Shown piece after piece: positions 1 to 6,226 of a stretch of 6,333 nucleotides of DNA. Position 1 is the first letter of the stretch, and every line of letters starts with the position of its first letter. A program made the position numbers and the translations under genes. The notes under the pieces were generated by a model that saw only the letters and a list, made by a program, of their open reading frames with translations, was not told the DNA's origin and ran no database searches. Source of the stretch: Cryomorphaceae bacterium (GTDB lineage Bacteria; Bacteroidota; Bacteroidia; Flavobacteriales; BACL11). Location of the stretch: contig CATEYX010000114.1 of NCBI GenBank assembly GCA_949511925.1, positions 1-6,333 on the forward strand, given 5' to 3'.

Positions 1-866
1 ACTACAATTTTTTGCATCTCTGCATCTGATGATTTGGAGCCAATAGTATTTATTTCTCTACCAATTTCTTGACCTATAAAGCCCAACTTTTTCCCATTAG
101 GAGCATCTGCTTTCATAGTTTTAATAAAATACAAAAGATGAGCATCTAAGCGCACTTGTTCTTCAGTAATATCTTGTTTTTCTAAATAGTAGATTAGCTC
201 TTGCTCAAATCTATTTTCATCAATATTCTTAGTGTCAATATCAGCTAATTTATCAGCTAAACTTTTCTTTACTTTTTCAATTCTTGCTTTTGCAAAAGGG
301 GAAATATCAACCAATAAAGCAGATAGTTTATTAATTCTTGCAGTAATGTCGGCTTCTAATTTTTCACCTTCATCTAATCGGAATTGCAATATATTTTCTA
401 TGGCAATATCAATTCCTTTTTCTATTTCTTCCCACTCATTTTTATCTGTTTTATCTTCTCCCTTTATCATTGCCTCAGGCATTTTCAATAAAGTTGGGAT
501 AATATCCGTCTCAAATGATTTCATGCTAAAGGCCGAATAATAAAATGACCACAAAGCATTATAATTTGCTCCTAATTCTTTTCTAACCTCTAGTATTTGT
601 TGATGATACTCTTTTATCAAGTCTTTATTTACAGTATATTTAACATTGGAGTCAGAAGATTCTCTCCAAATAGACAATTCAATTTTACCTCTCTGTAATT
701 TTTCAGAAAGTAGTTTTCTTAGTCCTATTTCTTTATCTCTATAAATAGAAGACATCTTAACATTAGCGTCAATTTGTTTTGAATTAAGCGACCTTACTTC
801 AATAGTAAAGTTAGCATTTATTAGGTTTAGTTCGGCTTTTCCATAGCCAGTCATTGATTGAATCAT
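1..866 (-). CDS. yicC: YicC/YloC family endoribonuclease, 3' end cut by window edge
   Basis: An open frame of 288 full codons runs from an ATG at 866-864 to the left edge without a stop. The protein begins MIQSMTGYGKAE, the hallmark N-terminus of the YicC family, followed by EVRSLNSKQID (residues 24-34) and RGKIEL, matching the family's EvRSxNsR and RGK blocks. The C-terminal DUF1732 part shows DITEEQVRLDAH (232-243), GKKLGFIGQEIGREINT (258-274) and GSKSSDAE (276-283). These blocks normally sit close to the C-terminus, so only about 10-20 residues should be missing. Characterised members are cytoplasmic endoribonucleases; E. coli YicC takes part in small-RNA (RyhB) turnover. The gene lies 21 bp downstream of the EamA transporter on the same strand, so co-transcription is possible, although a promoter-like element sits at the junction. 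In many Bacteroidota guanylate kinase follows yicC; here that would lie outside the window. Family assignment is firm; the cellular target is not known from the sequence. Confidence 0.95.
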   Translation of the reverse strand, partial: MIQSMTGYGKAELNLINANFTIEVRSLNSKQIDANVKMSSIYRDKEIGLRKLLSEKLQRGKIELSIWRESSDSNVKYTVNKDLIKEYHQQILEVRKELGANYNALWSFYYSAFSMKSFETDIIPTLLKMPEAMIKGEDKTDKNEWEEIEKGIDIAIENILQFRLDEGEKLEADITARINKLSALLVDISPFAKARIEKVKKSLADKLADIDTKNIDENRFEQELIYYLEKQDITEEQVRLDAHLLYFIKTMKADAPNGKKLGFIGQEIGREINTIGSKSSDAEMQKIV

Positions 867-882
867 TAGAAAATATTTTTTG

Positions 883-890
883 CAAATTTA
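883..890 (-). promoter_or_regulatory. Promoter -7 element (TAAATTTG) before yicC
   Basis: On the minus strand these bases read TAAATTTG, a full match to the Bacteroidota sigma-A -7 element TAnnTTTG. It overlaps the stop codon of the transporter gene and lies 16 bp upstream of the yicC ATG, which would give a leader of about 10 nt. No clear TTG -33 box is seen at the usual spacing. An 8-mer with two free positions occurs by chance fairly often in AT-rich DNA, so the support comes mainly from position. Confidence 0.45.
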
Positions 891-1793
891 AGAAAGTTTA
901 TTCTTCCTGTCCTTTAAGGGGCTAACACTTACTAAGTACACTCCAATAAAAATAATACTTGCCGAAATAATTTTCATCTCATCCAAGGTGTCAGAATTCA
1001 TAAATATCGCAAAAAAAGTAGCAAGTACAGGTTGGGTGTAGATATAAATACTTACGGTTGAAGGGTTAAGTTGTTTTAAAGCAGAAGAATTGAGCAAATA
1101 AGCAACAACAGTAGTACAGACAACTACAAAAGCAACTTCCCACATAATTTTTGGAGGAAAACTAGACCATTCAACAGCCAATAATTCGCTATATCCAAAA
1201 GGTAATACATACAAAAACCCAAAACTAAACACATAAAACATAACGGTAATAGGATGGTATTTTTGCATTAATGGCTTTACCAATACCAAGTACAAACCAT
1301 AACTTATTGCATTAATAAATACAAAGCTATTGCCTAGCAAAAAGTCAGCATTCCCACTCAAACTCCCTCCGTTTAGTATTAATGCAGAAGCCCCTAACAA
1401 TCCTAATGCTATCCCAATTCCTTTTCTGATATTTAGCTTTTCATGTAAAATAACGGCTGACATTATGATTACTAGCACAGGATTAGAAGTCATAATAATT
1501 GCAGCATTAATTGGGGTGGTAATATTTAACCCTTTAAAAAAAAATAACTGATTAATGGCCACGCCAAAAATTCCACATATTGCTAAACGAATAATGTCTT
1601 TACTATCTACCTTTTGCTTTACAAACAGAAAGTACATAATTGAAAATAAAGTCACCGCTCCTATTACTCTTAATAATATAAAGCCTGATGGCTGAATAAA
1701 ATCAGGCATTACATCTTTTGCAAAAGTGTAATTAATAGCATAAATCAAGTTCGCTAAAAACAAAGAAATATGGGCTAAGCTAGTCTTACTCAA
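888..1793 (-). CDS. EamA/DMT superfamily transporter, 10 membrane segments
   Basis: The 301-residue protein has the length and layout of the drug/metabolite transporter superfamily: ten hydrophobic segments, at about 5-23, 36-57, 69-86, 94-116, 124-141, 151-173, 181-199, 217-235, 245-265 and 274-291, forming two five-helix EamA repeats. Family marks in repeat one are the arginine in helix 2 (FILLRVIGA, R42), NPVL (104-107) at helix 4, and the conserved glutamate after it (LHEKL, E118). Repeat two has the matching QPVL (254-257) but lacks the glutamate. The basic C-terminal tail (KDRKNK) should be cytoplasmic. Such proteins export or import small metabolites across the inner membrane; the substrate cannot be read from the sequence. 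The only start consistent with a complete first helix is TTG at 1793-1791: a stop codon lies three codons upstream and the first in-frame ATG is residue 29. It is divergent from the SDR gene and is followed closely by yicC. Confidence 0.93.
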   Translation of the reverse strand: MSKTSLAHISLFLANLIYAINYTFAKDVMPDFIQPSGFILLRVIGAVTLFSIMYFLFVKQKVDSKDIIRLAICGIFGVAINQLFFFKGLNITTPINAAIIMTSNPVLVIIMSAVILHEKLNIRKGIGIALGLLGASALILNGGSLSGNADFLLGNSFVFINAISYGLYLVLVKPLMQKYHPITVMFYVFSFGFLYVLPFGYSELLAVEWSSFPPKIMWEVAFVVVCTTVVAYLLNSSALKQLNPSTVSIYIYTQPVLATFFAIFMNSDTLDEMKIISASIIFIGVYLVSVSPLKDRKNKLS

Positions 1794-1809
1794 AAGAGAT
1801 TATTTTTAG

Positions 1810-1817
1810 CAAAAGTA
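1810..1817 (-). promoter_or_regulatory. Promoter -7 element (TACTTTTG) for the EamA transporter
   Basis: The minus strand reads TACTTTTG, matching TAnnTTTG, 16 bp upstream of the TTG start of the transporter. The predicted leader is about 10 nt, the same geometry as for yicC. A TTG lies 13 bp further upstream, which is shorter than the normal 17-23 bp spacing, so no convincing -33 box is assigned. It shares the 84-bp divergent region with the SDR promoter candidate. Confidence 0.5.
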
Positions 1818-1840
1818 AAATTAATTACTCCAACATTTAA

Positions 1841-1848
1841 TACATTTG
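1841..1848 (+). promoter_or_regulatory. Promoter -7 element (TACATTTG) for the SDR gene
   Basis: TACATTTG matches the Bacteroidota -7 consensus TAnnTTTG and ends 29 bp before the proposed TTG start of the SDR gene, giving a leader of about 20-25 nt. No TTG -33 box is visible at 17-23 bp upstream. Position between two divergent genes supports it. Confidence 0.45.
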
Positions 1849-1877
1849 CTAAGATAAATAAATCCTAAATAAGAAAT

Positions 1878-2621
1878 TTGAAATTAACAACCAATACTAT
1901 AGATAAGTCTCAAGTTCAAAAGGCCGCACTCATAACAGGTACGGGTGGCGGTATTGGTAAAGCTACAGCTGAACTTTTATTAAAAGAAGGTTATCTCGTT
2001 TTTGGATATTCCAGAACAAATAAAATTAACCATCCTAATTTTACCTTTACACCTATTGACTTAAGCGACCTTGCACAAATTAATGATTTAGCCTTACCTA
2101 TTATTAGTTCGGTTAATGTGCTACTAATAAATAATGCAGCAACTATAGGCAGTATTGTTCCTTTTGATAAAAAAGAAAATAGCGATATAATAAATGAGTA
2201 TAACCTGAACTTAGTAAGCCCGACTATACTATGCAGAAAATTCATTACTAATTATACTGATCAAAAAAAACTACTTATTAATATAGGCTCTGGGGCAGCT
2301 AACAGCCCTATTCCTTCTTGGAGTACCTATTGTGCAACTAAAGCAGCACTAGATATGCTTACGCAGGTTATTGCTGAAGAAAATCATAAAAACTTAAGAG
2401 TATTTTCCGTTCACCCCGGAATAGTAGATACTAATATGCAAAAAACTATACGGGGGACTGAAGAGCATTTATTCCCATTATTAAGCAAATTTACAGCCTA
2501 CTATTCCAAAAATGAGCTAGAAACAACCACTATTGCTGCTCAAAAGCTCTATCATATTATACAAAATTCTAACGAATTCACCAAGAATATACTCTCAATT
2601 CGTGATGTTAATTTAAAATAG
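1878..2621 (+). CDS. Short-chain dehydrogenase/reductase (SDR), NAD(P)-dependent
   Basis: The 247-residue protein is a classical SDR of normal length. It has the Rossmann glycine motif TGTGGGIG (20-27), an NNAA motif (85-88, a variant of NNAG), and the full catalytic tetrad: N111, S138 in NIGSG, and Y151/K155 in YCATK. The PG motif follows at 180-181 (VHPGIVDTNMQ). An arginine after the second strand (SR, 45-46) suggests NADP(H) preference. Overall it resembles the sepiapterin reductase/benzil reductase-like branch, but substrate is not predictable. It should be a cytoplasmic carbonyl/alcohol oxidoreductase. The start is TTG at 1878: a TAA lies four codons upstream (1866-1868), the Rossmann core begins at about residue 15, and no ATG occurs in frame before the middle of the protein. 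A start inside the first 15 residues at another non-ATG codon is possible. It diverges from the EamA transporter; a hairpin lies 25 bp after its stop. Confidence 0.93.
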   Translation: MKLTTNTIDKSQVQKAALITGTGGGIGKATAELLLKEGYLVFGYSRTNKINHPNFTFTPIDLSDLAQINDLALPIISSVNVLLINNAATIGSIVPFDKKENSDIINEYNLNLVSPTILCRKFITNYTDQKKLLINIGSGAANSPIPSWSTYCATKAALDMLTQVIAEENHKNLRVFSVHPGIVDTNMQKTIRGTEEHLFPLLSKFTAYYSKNELETTTIAAQKLYHIIQNSNEFTKNILSIRDVNLK

Positions 2622-2646
2622 CCCATTTCTTCTCTTTCTATTGTCA

Positions 2647-2687
2647 TTCAATACTTTACTTACTGATTTTTAGTAAGTTATATTGAA
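2647..2687 (+). terminator. Interrupted AT-rich hairpin after the SDR gene, possible terminator
   Basis: Two 7-bp arms nest: TTCAATA (2647-2653) pairs with TATTGAA (2681-2687), and ACTTACT (2658-2664) pairs with AGTAAGT (2672-2678). A 4/2-nt internal loop lies between them and a 7-nt T-rich loop closes the hairpin. It begins 25 bp after the SDR stop. The stem is AT-rich and the following TTGTAATTCTTAA is only a weak T-tract, so terminator function is uncertain. Confidence 0.4.
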
Positions 2688-2876
2688 TTGTAATTCTTAA
2701 CAAGTTTATGTTTAAAACCATAGGTATTCCAATAGCAAATACTCATTCAAAAACTACCTAAATCATTGTATATCAGTTATTTAAAACCAAACCTAATTAT
2801 TAAAAATAGAAATTACCTAAAAAGGTTATTCTAAAAGAAGAATTGGTAAAACATTCAAAACAAATCAATTATGTTC

Positions 2877-2884
2877 TAAGTTTG
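2877..2884 (+). promoter_or_regulatory. Promoter -7 element (TAAGTTTG) for the first small membrane-protein gene
   Basis: TAAGTTTG matches TAnnTTTG exactly and ends 30 bp before the ATG at 2915, predicting an AT-rich leader of about 20-25 nt. The nearest upstream TTG (2843-2845) is 31 bp away, too far for a -33 box. The A/T-only stretch just before the ATG fits efficient initiation without a Shine-Dalgarno sequence in Bacteroidota. Confidence 0.5.
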
Positions 2885-2914
2885 GCATCAGTATTAATTA
2901 AATTATTTTAAATT

Positions 2915-3142
2915 ATGGACAATGTATTTAAGTATTTCAATGGCTTTTTTAAAGGCTTAACAGGTTTAATCATGACAGTTTTAGGTCTTGGTATAGCAGT
3001 AGAAATCCTTTTCGGAGGAGGTTCAATGTTTGGTATGACTGTTATTGATAATGTGATGGCAGTAATTAACGGACTTGGCGGTGCAGGATTTGCAGGTTTA
3101 GTTGGATTATGTGTTTTATTTTCACTTTTAACAGCTAAGTAA
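2915..3142 (+). CDS. Small glycine-rich membrane protein, function unknown
   Basis: The 75-residue product is very hydrophobic, with two likely membrane helices at about 14-33 and 55-73 and a loop between them. Glycine makes up 15 of 75 residues, including GGG at 34-36 and GLGGAGFAG at 53-61. The start has the short amphipathic segment MDNVFKYFNGFFKG and the protein ends in a lysine; there is no cleavable signal peptide or cysteine pattern. I do not recognise a family. The protein resembles the product of the gene at 3233: LxLG (23-26), LxG (32-34), G40, N46 and FxG (59-61) recur in the same order. The ATG at 2915 is the natural start. With its own promoter-like element and a strong terminator 18 bp after the stop, it appears to be a monocistronic unit. 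Regular composition, full translational signals and the paralogue support a real gene. Holin-like or small regulatory membrane peptides are alternatives with no specific evidence. Confidence 0.82.
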   Translation: MDNVFKYFNGFFKGLTGLIMTVLGLGIAVEILFGGGSMFGMTVIDNVMAVINGLGGAGFAGLVGLCVLFSLLTAK

Positions 3143-3160
3143 GAATAATTAGATGTATAA

Positions 3161-3194
3161 TAAAATAGCCCTACTTAACCGTAGGGCTATTTTA
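3161..3194 (+). terminator. Strong rho-independent terminator between the two small genes
   Basis: A perfect 14-bp stem (TAAAATAGCCCTAC at 3161-3174 pairing with 3181-3194) closes a 6-nt loop, TTAACC. The GC-rich core GCCCTAC/GTAGGGC is followed by a T-rich arm and tail (TATTTTACTTT). It begins 18 bp after the stop of the first small gene. The A-rich left arm means it could also work on the minus strand, which would stop transcripts reading through from polA. Confidence 0.9.
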
Positions 3195-3205
3195 CTTTAA
3201 AAACT

Positions 3206-3213
3206 TATATTTG
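3206..3213 (+). promoter_or_regulatory. Promoter -7 element (TATATTTG) for the second small membrane-protein gene
   Basis: TATATTTG matches TAnnTTTG and lies just after the terminator hairpin and 19 bp before the ATG at 3233, giving a leader of roughly 12-15 nt. No TTG -33 box is seen, because that position falls within the terminator stem. Its place directly behind a terminator is the main reason to believe the second gene is transcribed independently. Confidence 0.5.
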
Positions 3214-3232
3214 ACCACATCAAAACAATAAG

Positions 3233-3451
3233 ATGAAAAAATTATTTACTAAAATAAACCAAAGCATAGTCGACTTTACTGCAACCGCACTTACCTTTTT
3301 ATGTTTAGGAGTTGTTATTCAACTCCTTTTAGGAGAAAAGATATTAGGTTGGGATCCTGTTGGAAACATCCAAGAGGCAGGCCCTTCTTTTATTGGGGTT
3401 ATTGCACTTGTTGTTTTATACTTGCTATTTATTGAAAAGAAAGCTCGGTAG
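3233..3451 (+). CDS. Small membrane protein, diverged paralogue of the upstream gene
   Basis: The 72-residue protein has two likely membrane helices at about 13-34 and 52-67, a basic N-terminus (MKKLFTK) and a basic C-terminal tail (EKKAR), which would place both ends in the cytoplasm by the positive-inside rule. Residues 1-34 align without gaps to the neighbouring 75-residue protein. With one residue and a short loop deleted, the rest aligns too: shared positions include F5, T16, T21, L23, L25, G26, L32, G34, a G..(5)..N motif in the loop (G39/N45) and FxG before helix 2 (53-55), about 17 identities in all. It is less glycine-rich than its neighbour. I do not recognise a family or function. 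The ATG at 3233 follows an A-rich stretch and a -7 element. It is convergent with polA, with a single base between the two stop codons, so its transcript must end inside the polA coding region. Confidence 0.8.
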   Translation: MKKLFTKINQSIVDFTATALTFLCLGVVIQLLLGEKILGWDPVGNIQEAGPSFIGVIALVVLYLLFIEKKAR

Positions 3452-3463
3452 TTTAATGAGCTT
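3432..3463 (-). terminator. Short hairpin over both stop codons, possible polA terminator
   Basis: AAGCTC (3441-3446) and GAGCTT (3458-3463) form a perfect 6-bp inverted repeat around an 11-nt spacer that contains the TAG of the small gene (3449-3451) and the TAA of polA (3453-3455). Read on the minus strand, the stem is followed by TTTCTTTTC, a T-rich tract, so it could terminate polA. On the plus strand no T-tract follows. The stem is short and function is uncertain. Confidence 0.35.
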
Positions 3464-6221
3464 CAAGCCAATTTATTCCTTCACCAATATCCACTGTTAA
3501 GGGAACTTCTAAGGTTATAGCTTGCTCCATCTTCTCTTTTACTAAGACTTTTAAGTCTTCTGCTTCATCTATATGCATATCAAAAACCAATTCATCATGT
3601 ACTTGCAATAACATTTTTGATTGCATTCCTCTCTTGTCCATCTCTGATTGCACATCTATCATTGCTTTTTTTACAATATCAGCAGCAGATCCTTGTATAG
3701 GCGCATTAATTGCATTGCGTTCAGCCCCTGCACGCATCACTGCATTTCTAGAATTAATTTCTCTTAAGTATCTTCTTCTACCCATTACGGTTTCCACATA
3801 TTCCTTTTCCCGTGCTTGCGCAATTGACCAGTCCATGTACTCCTTTACCTTAGGAAACTCTTCAAAATAGTTATCAATTATCTCTTTAGCTTCTGTTCTG
3901 GAAACACCTATATTTTGTGATAATCCAAAAGCCGAAATTCCATATATAATCCCAAAATTAACGGACTTGGCATTCGAACGCATAGTCCTATCTACTTCTT
4001 CTACGGGCACTTTATATACCTTAGCTGCTGTAGCGGAATGGATATCTACTCCATTATTAAAAGCGGTAAGCATCCCCTGATCCCTACTTAAAGAAGCCAT
4101 AATTCTCAATTCAATCTGAGAGTAATCAGCTGCCATTAAAATATAATTTTCATCTCTAGGAATAAAAGCTTCACGAACTTTCATCCCTCTCTTTGTTCGT
4201 ATTGGAATATTCTGCAAATTAGGATTTACGGACGACAAACGACCTGTTGCAGCAACTGACTGATTAAAAGTAGTATGTATTCTATTCGTGTCTTTATTCA
4301 CTAACAAAGGCAAAGCATCAACATATGTAGAAACCAATTTCTTAATCGCTCTAAATGTTAAAATTGCATCAATAATAGGGTGCTCATCTTTCAATTTAAG
4401 CAAAGTTTCTTCTGAAGTAGAATACTGACCAGATTTTGTTTTTTTAGGCTTTTTAACCAATTCAATTTTTTCAAACAAAATCTCTCCCAGCTGTTTTGGT
4501 GAAGCAATATTAAATTCCTGTTCTGCTAACTCATATATTAAAGCAGTCTGAGTTATTAATTCTTCAGTAAGTGTCTTACTATAATTATCCAACATATCTA
4601 CATCCAGAGCAATTCCCTCATTCTCTATTTTGGCTAGCACAACACTCAATGGCATCTCTATAGTTTCAAACAAATTGAGCACTCCAATCTCTTTCATTTC
4701 TTGTTTTAAAATATCTGCTAACTGAAAAATAATACTTGCTCTTTCTGATGAAAAATCAACAATATTGGCTGGCTCTAAAGCAGAAAACAATAATTTATTT
4801 TTACCTTTTCCTAATAAATCCACTTCATCAAGTATCTTTTTCCCTAAATAATTTTCAGCAACCAACTCAATGCTATGTCGCATATCAGGGTGTAGTAAAT
4901 AATGCGCCACTTCCACATCAAACAAGCTACCTGAAATTACTAATCCTTCACTTGTAAGTACTTTGATCGCAAACTTTAGATCAAACCCTACCTTCTCAAT
5001 ATTTTTATCTTCAAAAACGACTTTGAATATTTCCAAATTTTTTAATGAGAAGGGAATGTAAAAACCTTCACTTTCGTTATAAACAAAACTAATCCCAACA
5101 ATCTTAGTTGTTAAAGCATCCTTAGTGTCTGTAATCAATTGGAAAGCAAATCTGCCTGATTCAATAATAGTATTTACTAAACTAGTTAACTTGCTTTCTT
5201 CAGTAATTAACTCATAATTACTTATTACACTTTCTTTTTGAACAACCTCTACCTGCGGAGCAAACAAATCGAATTGACTACTAGGATTTACTTTTACTTC
5301 TGCTTTTAGAGCTGGACTTTCTACTACTTGCTTTTGAGTTGAAGAAGTGCCTAATATTCTTTGTAATAAATTTCGGAATTCTAATTCTTCAAATAAATCT
5401 GTAATTTTTTGTTCATCTTTAGGAACCAAAAGCATATCCTCAGCATCAAAATTAATAGGGACATCCGTAATAATGGTAACCAACTTTTTACAAAGCAGTC
5501 CGATTTCTTCTGATGCCTCAACATTCTCCTTCATTTTTCCTTTAAGCTCATGAGAATTCGCAAAAAGCCCCTCCATTGAATCGTATTGTTTAATAAATTT
5601 CTGAGCCGACTTTTTTCCTATTCCAGGAATCCCCGGTATATTGTCAGCTGAATCCCCCATCATCCCTAAGTAATCAATCACCTGATCCACCCTTTGAATA
5701 TCAAACTTTTCCAACACTTCAGGAATTCCCCAAATTGTGGTGGGCTGCCATTTAGTACCTGGTCGGTACATAAATATATTATCTGAAACCAACTGAGCAA
5801 AATCCTTATCGGAAGTCATCATATATATTTGGAAGCCTTCATGTTCAGCTTTTTTAGCCAAAGTACCAATTACATCATCCGCCTCAAAACCATCAACAAA
5901 TAACTTAGGAATATTGTAGGCCTCAAGTAATGTATCAATATACGGAAGGGCATCACGCAAGCCATCAGGCATTGCTTCTCTATGCGCCTTGTATTCAGGG
6001 AATTCAATATGTCGTTCTGTAGGTTTCTTAGTGTCAAAAACGACAGCTATATGTGTTGGCTTCTCCTTTCTAATAACTTCATTTAAGGTATTCACAAAAC
6101 CAAAAACAGCAGAGGTATCAAGCCCTTTAGAATTTATTCGTGGGTTCTTAGCAAATGCAAAATAAGCCCTATATATTAAGGCAAATGCATCTAAAAGGAA
6201 GAGTTTTTTTTCAGCTTTCAT
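3453..6221 (-). CDS. polA: DNA polymerase I, with degenerate 3'-5' proofreading site
   Basis: This 922-residue cytoplasmic protein fills gaps and removes RNA primers in replication and repair. The 5'-nuclease domain (about 1-290) keeps its metal-binding acids: D11, D63 in VFDTK, E113/D115/D116 in EADD, D138/D140 in SDKD, and D190/D193 in GDSADN, followed by the helix-hairpin-helix GIPGIG. A linker (about 291-335) contains QFDLF (316-320), a sliding-clamp-binding type motif. The 3'-5' exonuclease fold (about 336-515) is present but lacks all four catalytic acids: the DTET site reads QLIT (361-364), NLKYD reads DLKFA (414-418), and YxxxD reads FSSER (490-494). The polymerase domain (about 520-922) is intact: TGRLSS (659-664), motif A DYSQIELR (699-706), motif B R748/K752/F756/Y760, and motif C QVHDE (873-877). 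The ATG at 6221 gives the usual family N-terminus. The gene is monocistronic here, convergent with the small-gene pair. Confidence 0.98.
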   Translation of the reverse strand: MKAEKKLFLLDAFALIYRAYFAFAKNPRINSKGLDTSAVFGFVNTLNEVIRKEKPTHIAVVFDTKKPTERHIEFPEYKAHREAMPDGLRDALPYIDTLLEAYNIPKLFVDGFEADDVIGTLAKKAEHEGFQIYMMTSDKDFAQLVSDNIFMYRPGTKWQPTTIWGIPEVLEKFDIQRVDQVIDYLGMMGDSADNIPGIPGIGKKSAQKFIKQYDSMEGLFANSHELKGKMKENVEASEEIGLLCKKLVTIITDVPINFDAEDMLLVPKDEQKITDLFEELEFRNLLQRILGTSSTQKQVVESPALKAEVKVNPSSQFDLFAPQVEVVQKESVISNYELITEESKLTSLVNTIIESGRFAFQLITDTKDALTTKIVGISFVYNESEGFYIPFSLKNLEIFKVVFEDKNIEKVGFDLKFAIKVLTSEGLVISGSLFDVEVAHYLLHPDMRHSIELVAENYLGKKILDEVDLLGKGKNKLLFSALEPANIVDFSSERASIIFQLADILKQEMKEIGVLNLFETIEMPLSVVLAKIENEGIALDVDMLDNYSKTLTEELITQTALIYELAEQEFNIASPKQLGEILFEKIELVKKPKKTKSGQYSTSEETLLKLKDEHPIIDAILTFRAIKKLVSTYVDALPLLVNKDTNRIHTTFNQSVAATGRLSSVNPNLQNIPIRTKRGMKVREAFIPRDENYILMAADYSQIELRIMASLSRDQGMLTAFNNGVDIHSATAAKVYKVPVEEVDRTMRSNAKSVNFGIIYGISAFGLSQNIGVSRTEAKEIIDNYFEEFPKVKEYMDWSIAQAREKEYVETVMGRRRYLREINSRNAVMRAGAERNAINAPIQGSAADIVKKAMIDVQSEMDKRGMQSKMLLQVHDELVFDMHIDEAEDLKVLVKEKMEQAITLEVPLTVDIGEGINWLEAH

Positions 6222-6226
6222 ATTCT

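Larger units (their letters stand above)
2622..2914. other. Gene-poor intergenic region of 293 bp
   Basis: No convincing gene is seen on either strand. The stretch is AT-rich and contains an interrupted hairpin (2647-2687), a 17-codon ATG frame (2708-2761) with no promoter-like element, and a -7 element at 2877-2884 near its right end. A TAGGTTTG also occurs on the minus strand (2788-2795), but nothing it could serve is encoded there. A small RNA or a long regulatory leader cannot be excluded. Confidence 0.6.

Noticed and set aside
232..540. Plus-strand open frame of 102 codons opposite yicC
   Set aside because: It is antisense to the conserved YicC frame and has a serine/isoleucine-rich composition typical of a reverse-complement shadow.
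1330..1551. Plus-strand open frame opposite the EamA gene
   Set aside because: It mirrors the membrane-helix codons of the transporter and has no family features of its own.
1991..2245. Minus-strand open frame of 84 codons opposite the SDR gene
   Set aside because: It lies wholly within the SDR coding region, whose catalytic motifs show which frame is real.
2708..2761. A 17-codon ATG frame (MFKTIGIPIANTHSKTT) in the long intergenic region
   Set aside because: It is within chance length for AT-rich DNA and has no -7 element before it and no recognisable composition or motif.
2788..2795. TAGGTTTG on the minus strand, a match to the -7 consensus
   Set aside because: There is no minus-strand gene downstream before the SDR gene, which is on the plus strand; the motif is short and expected by chance.
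2812..2826. Short palindrome ACCT-AAAA-AGGT before the small genes
   Set aside because: A 4-bp stem is too short to support an operator or hairpin.
2915..3142. Idea that the small hydrophobic protein is a type I toxin or phage holin
   Set aside because: No antisense RNA, lysis gene or phage gene is visible nearby, and the protein is longer and more glycine-rich than typical type I toxins. Hydrophobicity alone is not evidence.
3634..3870. Plus-strand open frames opposite polA (also at 4736-4957 and 5347-5553)
   Set aside because: All are antisense to conserved PolA domains, with no promoter-like element or recognisable protein.
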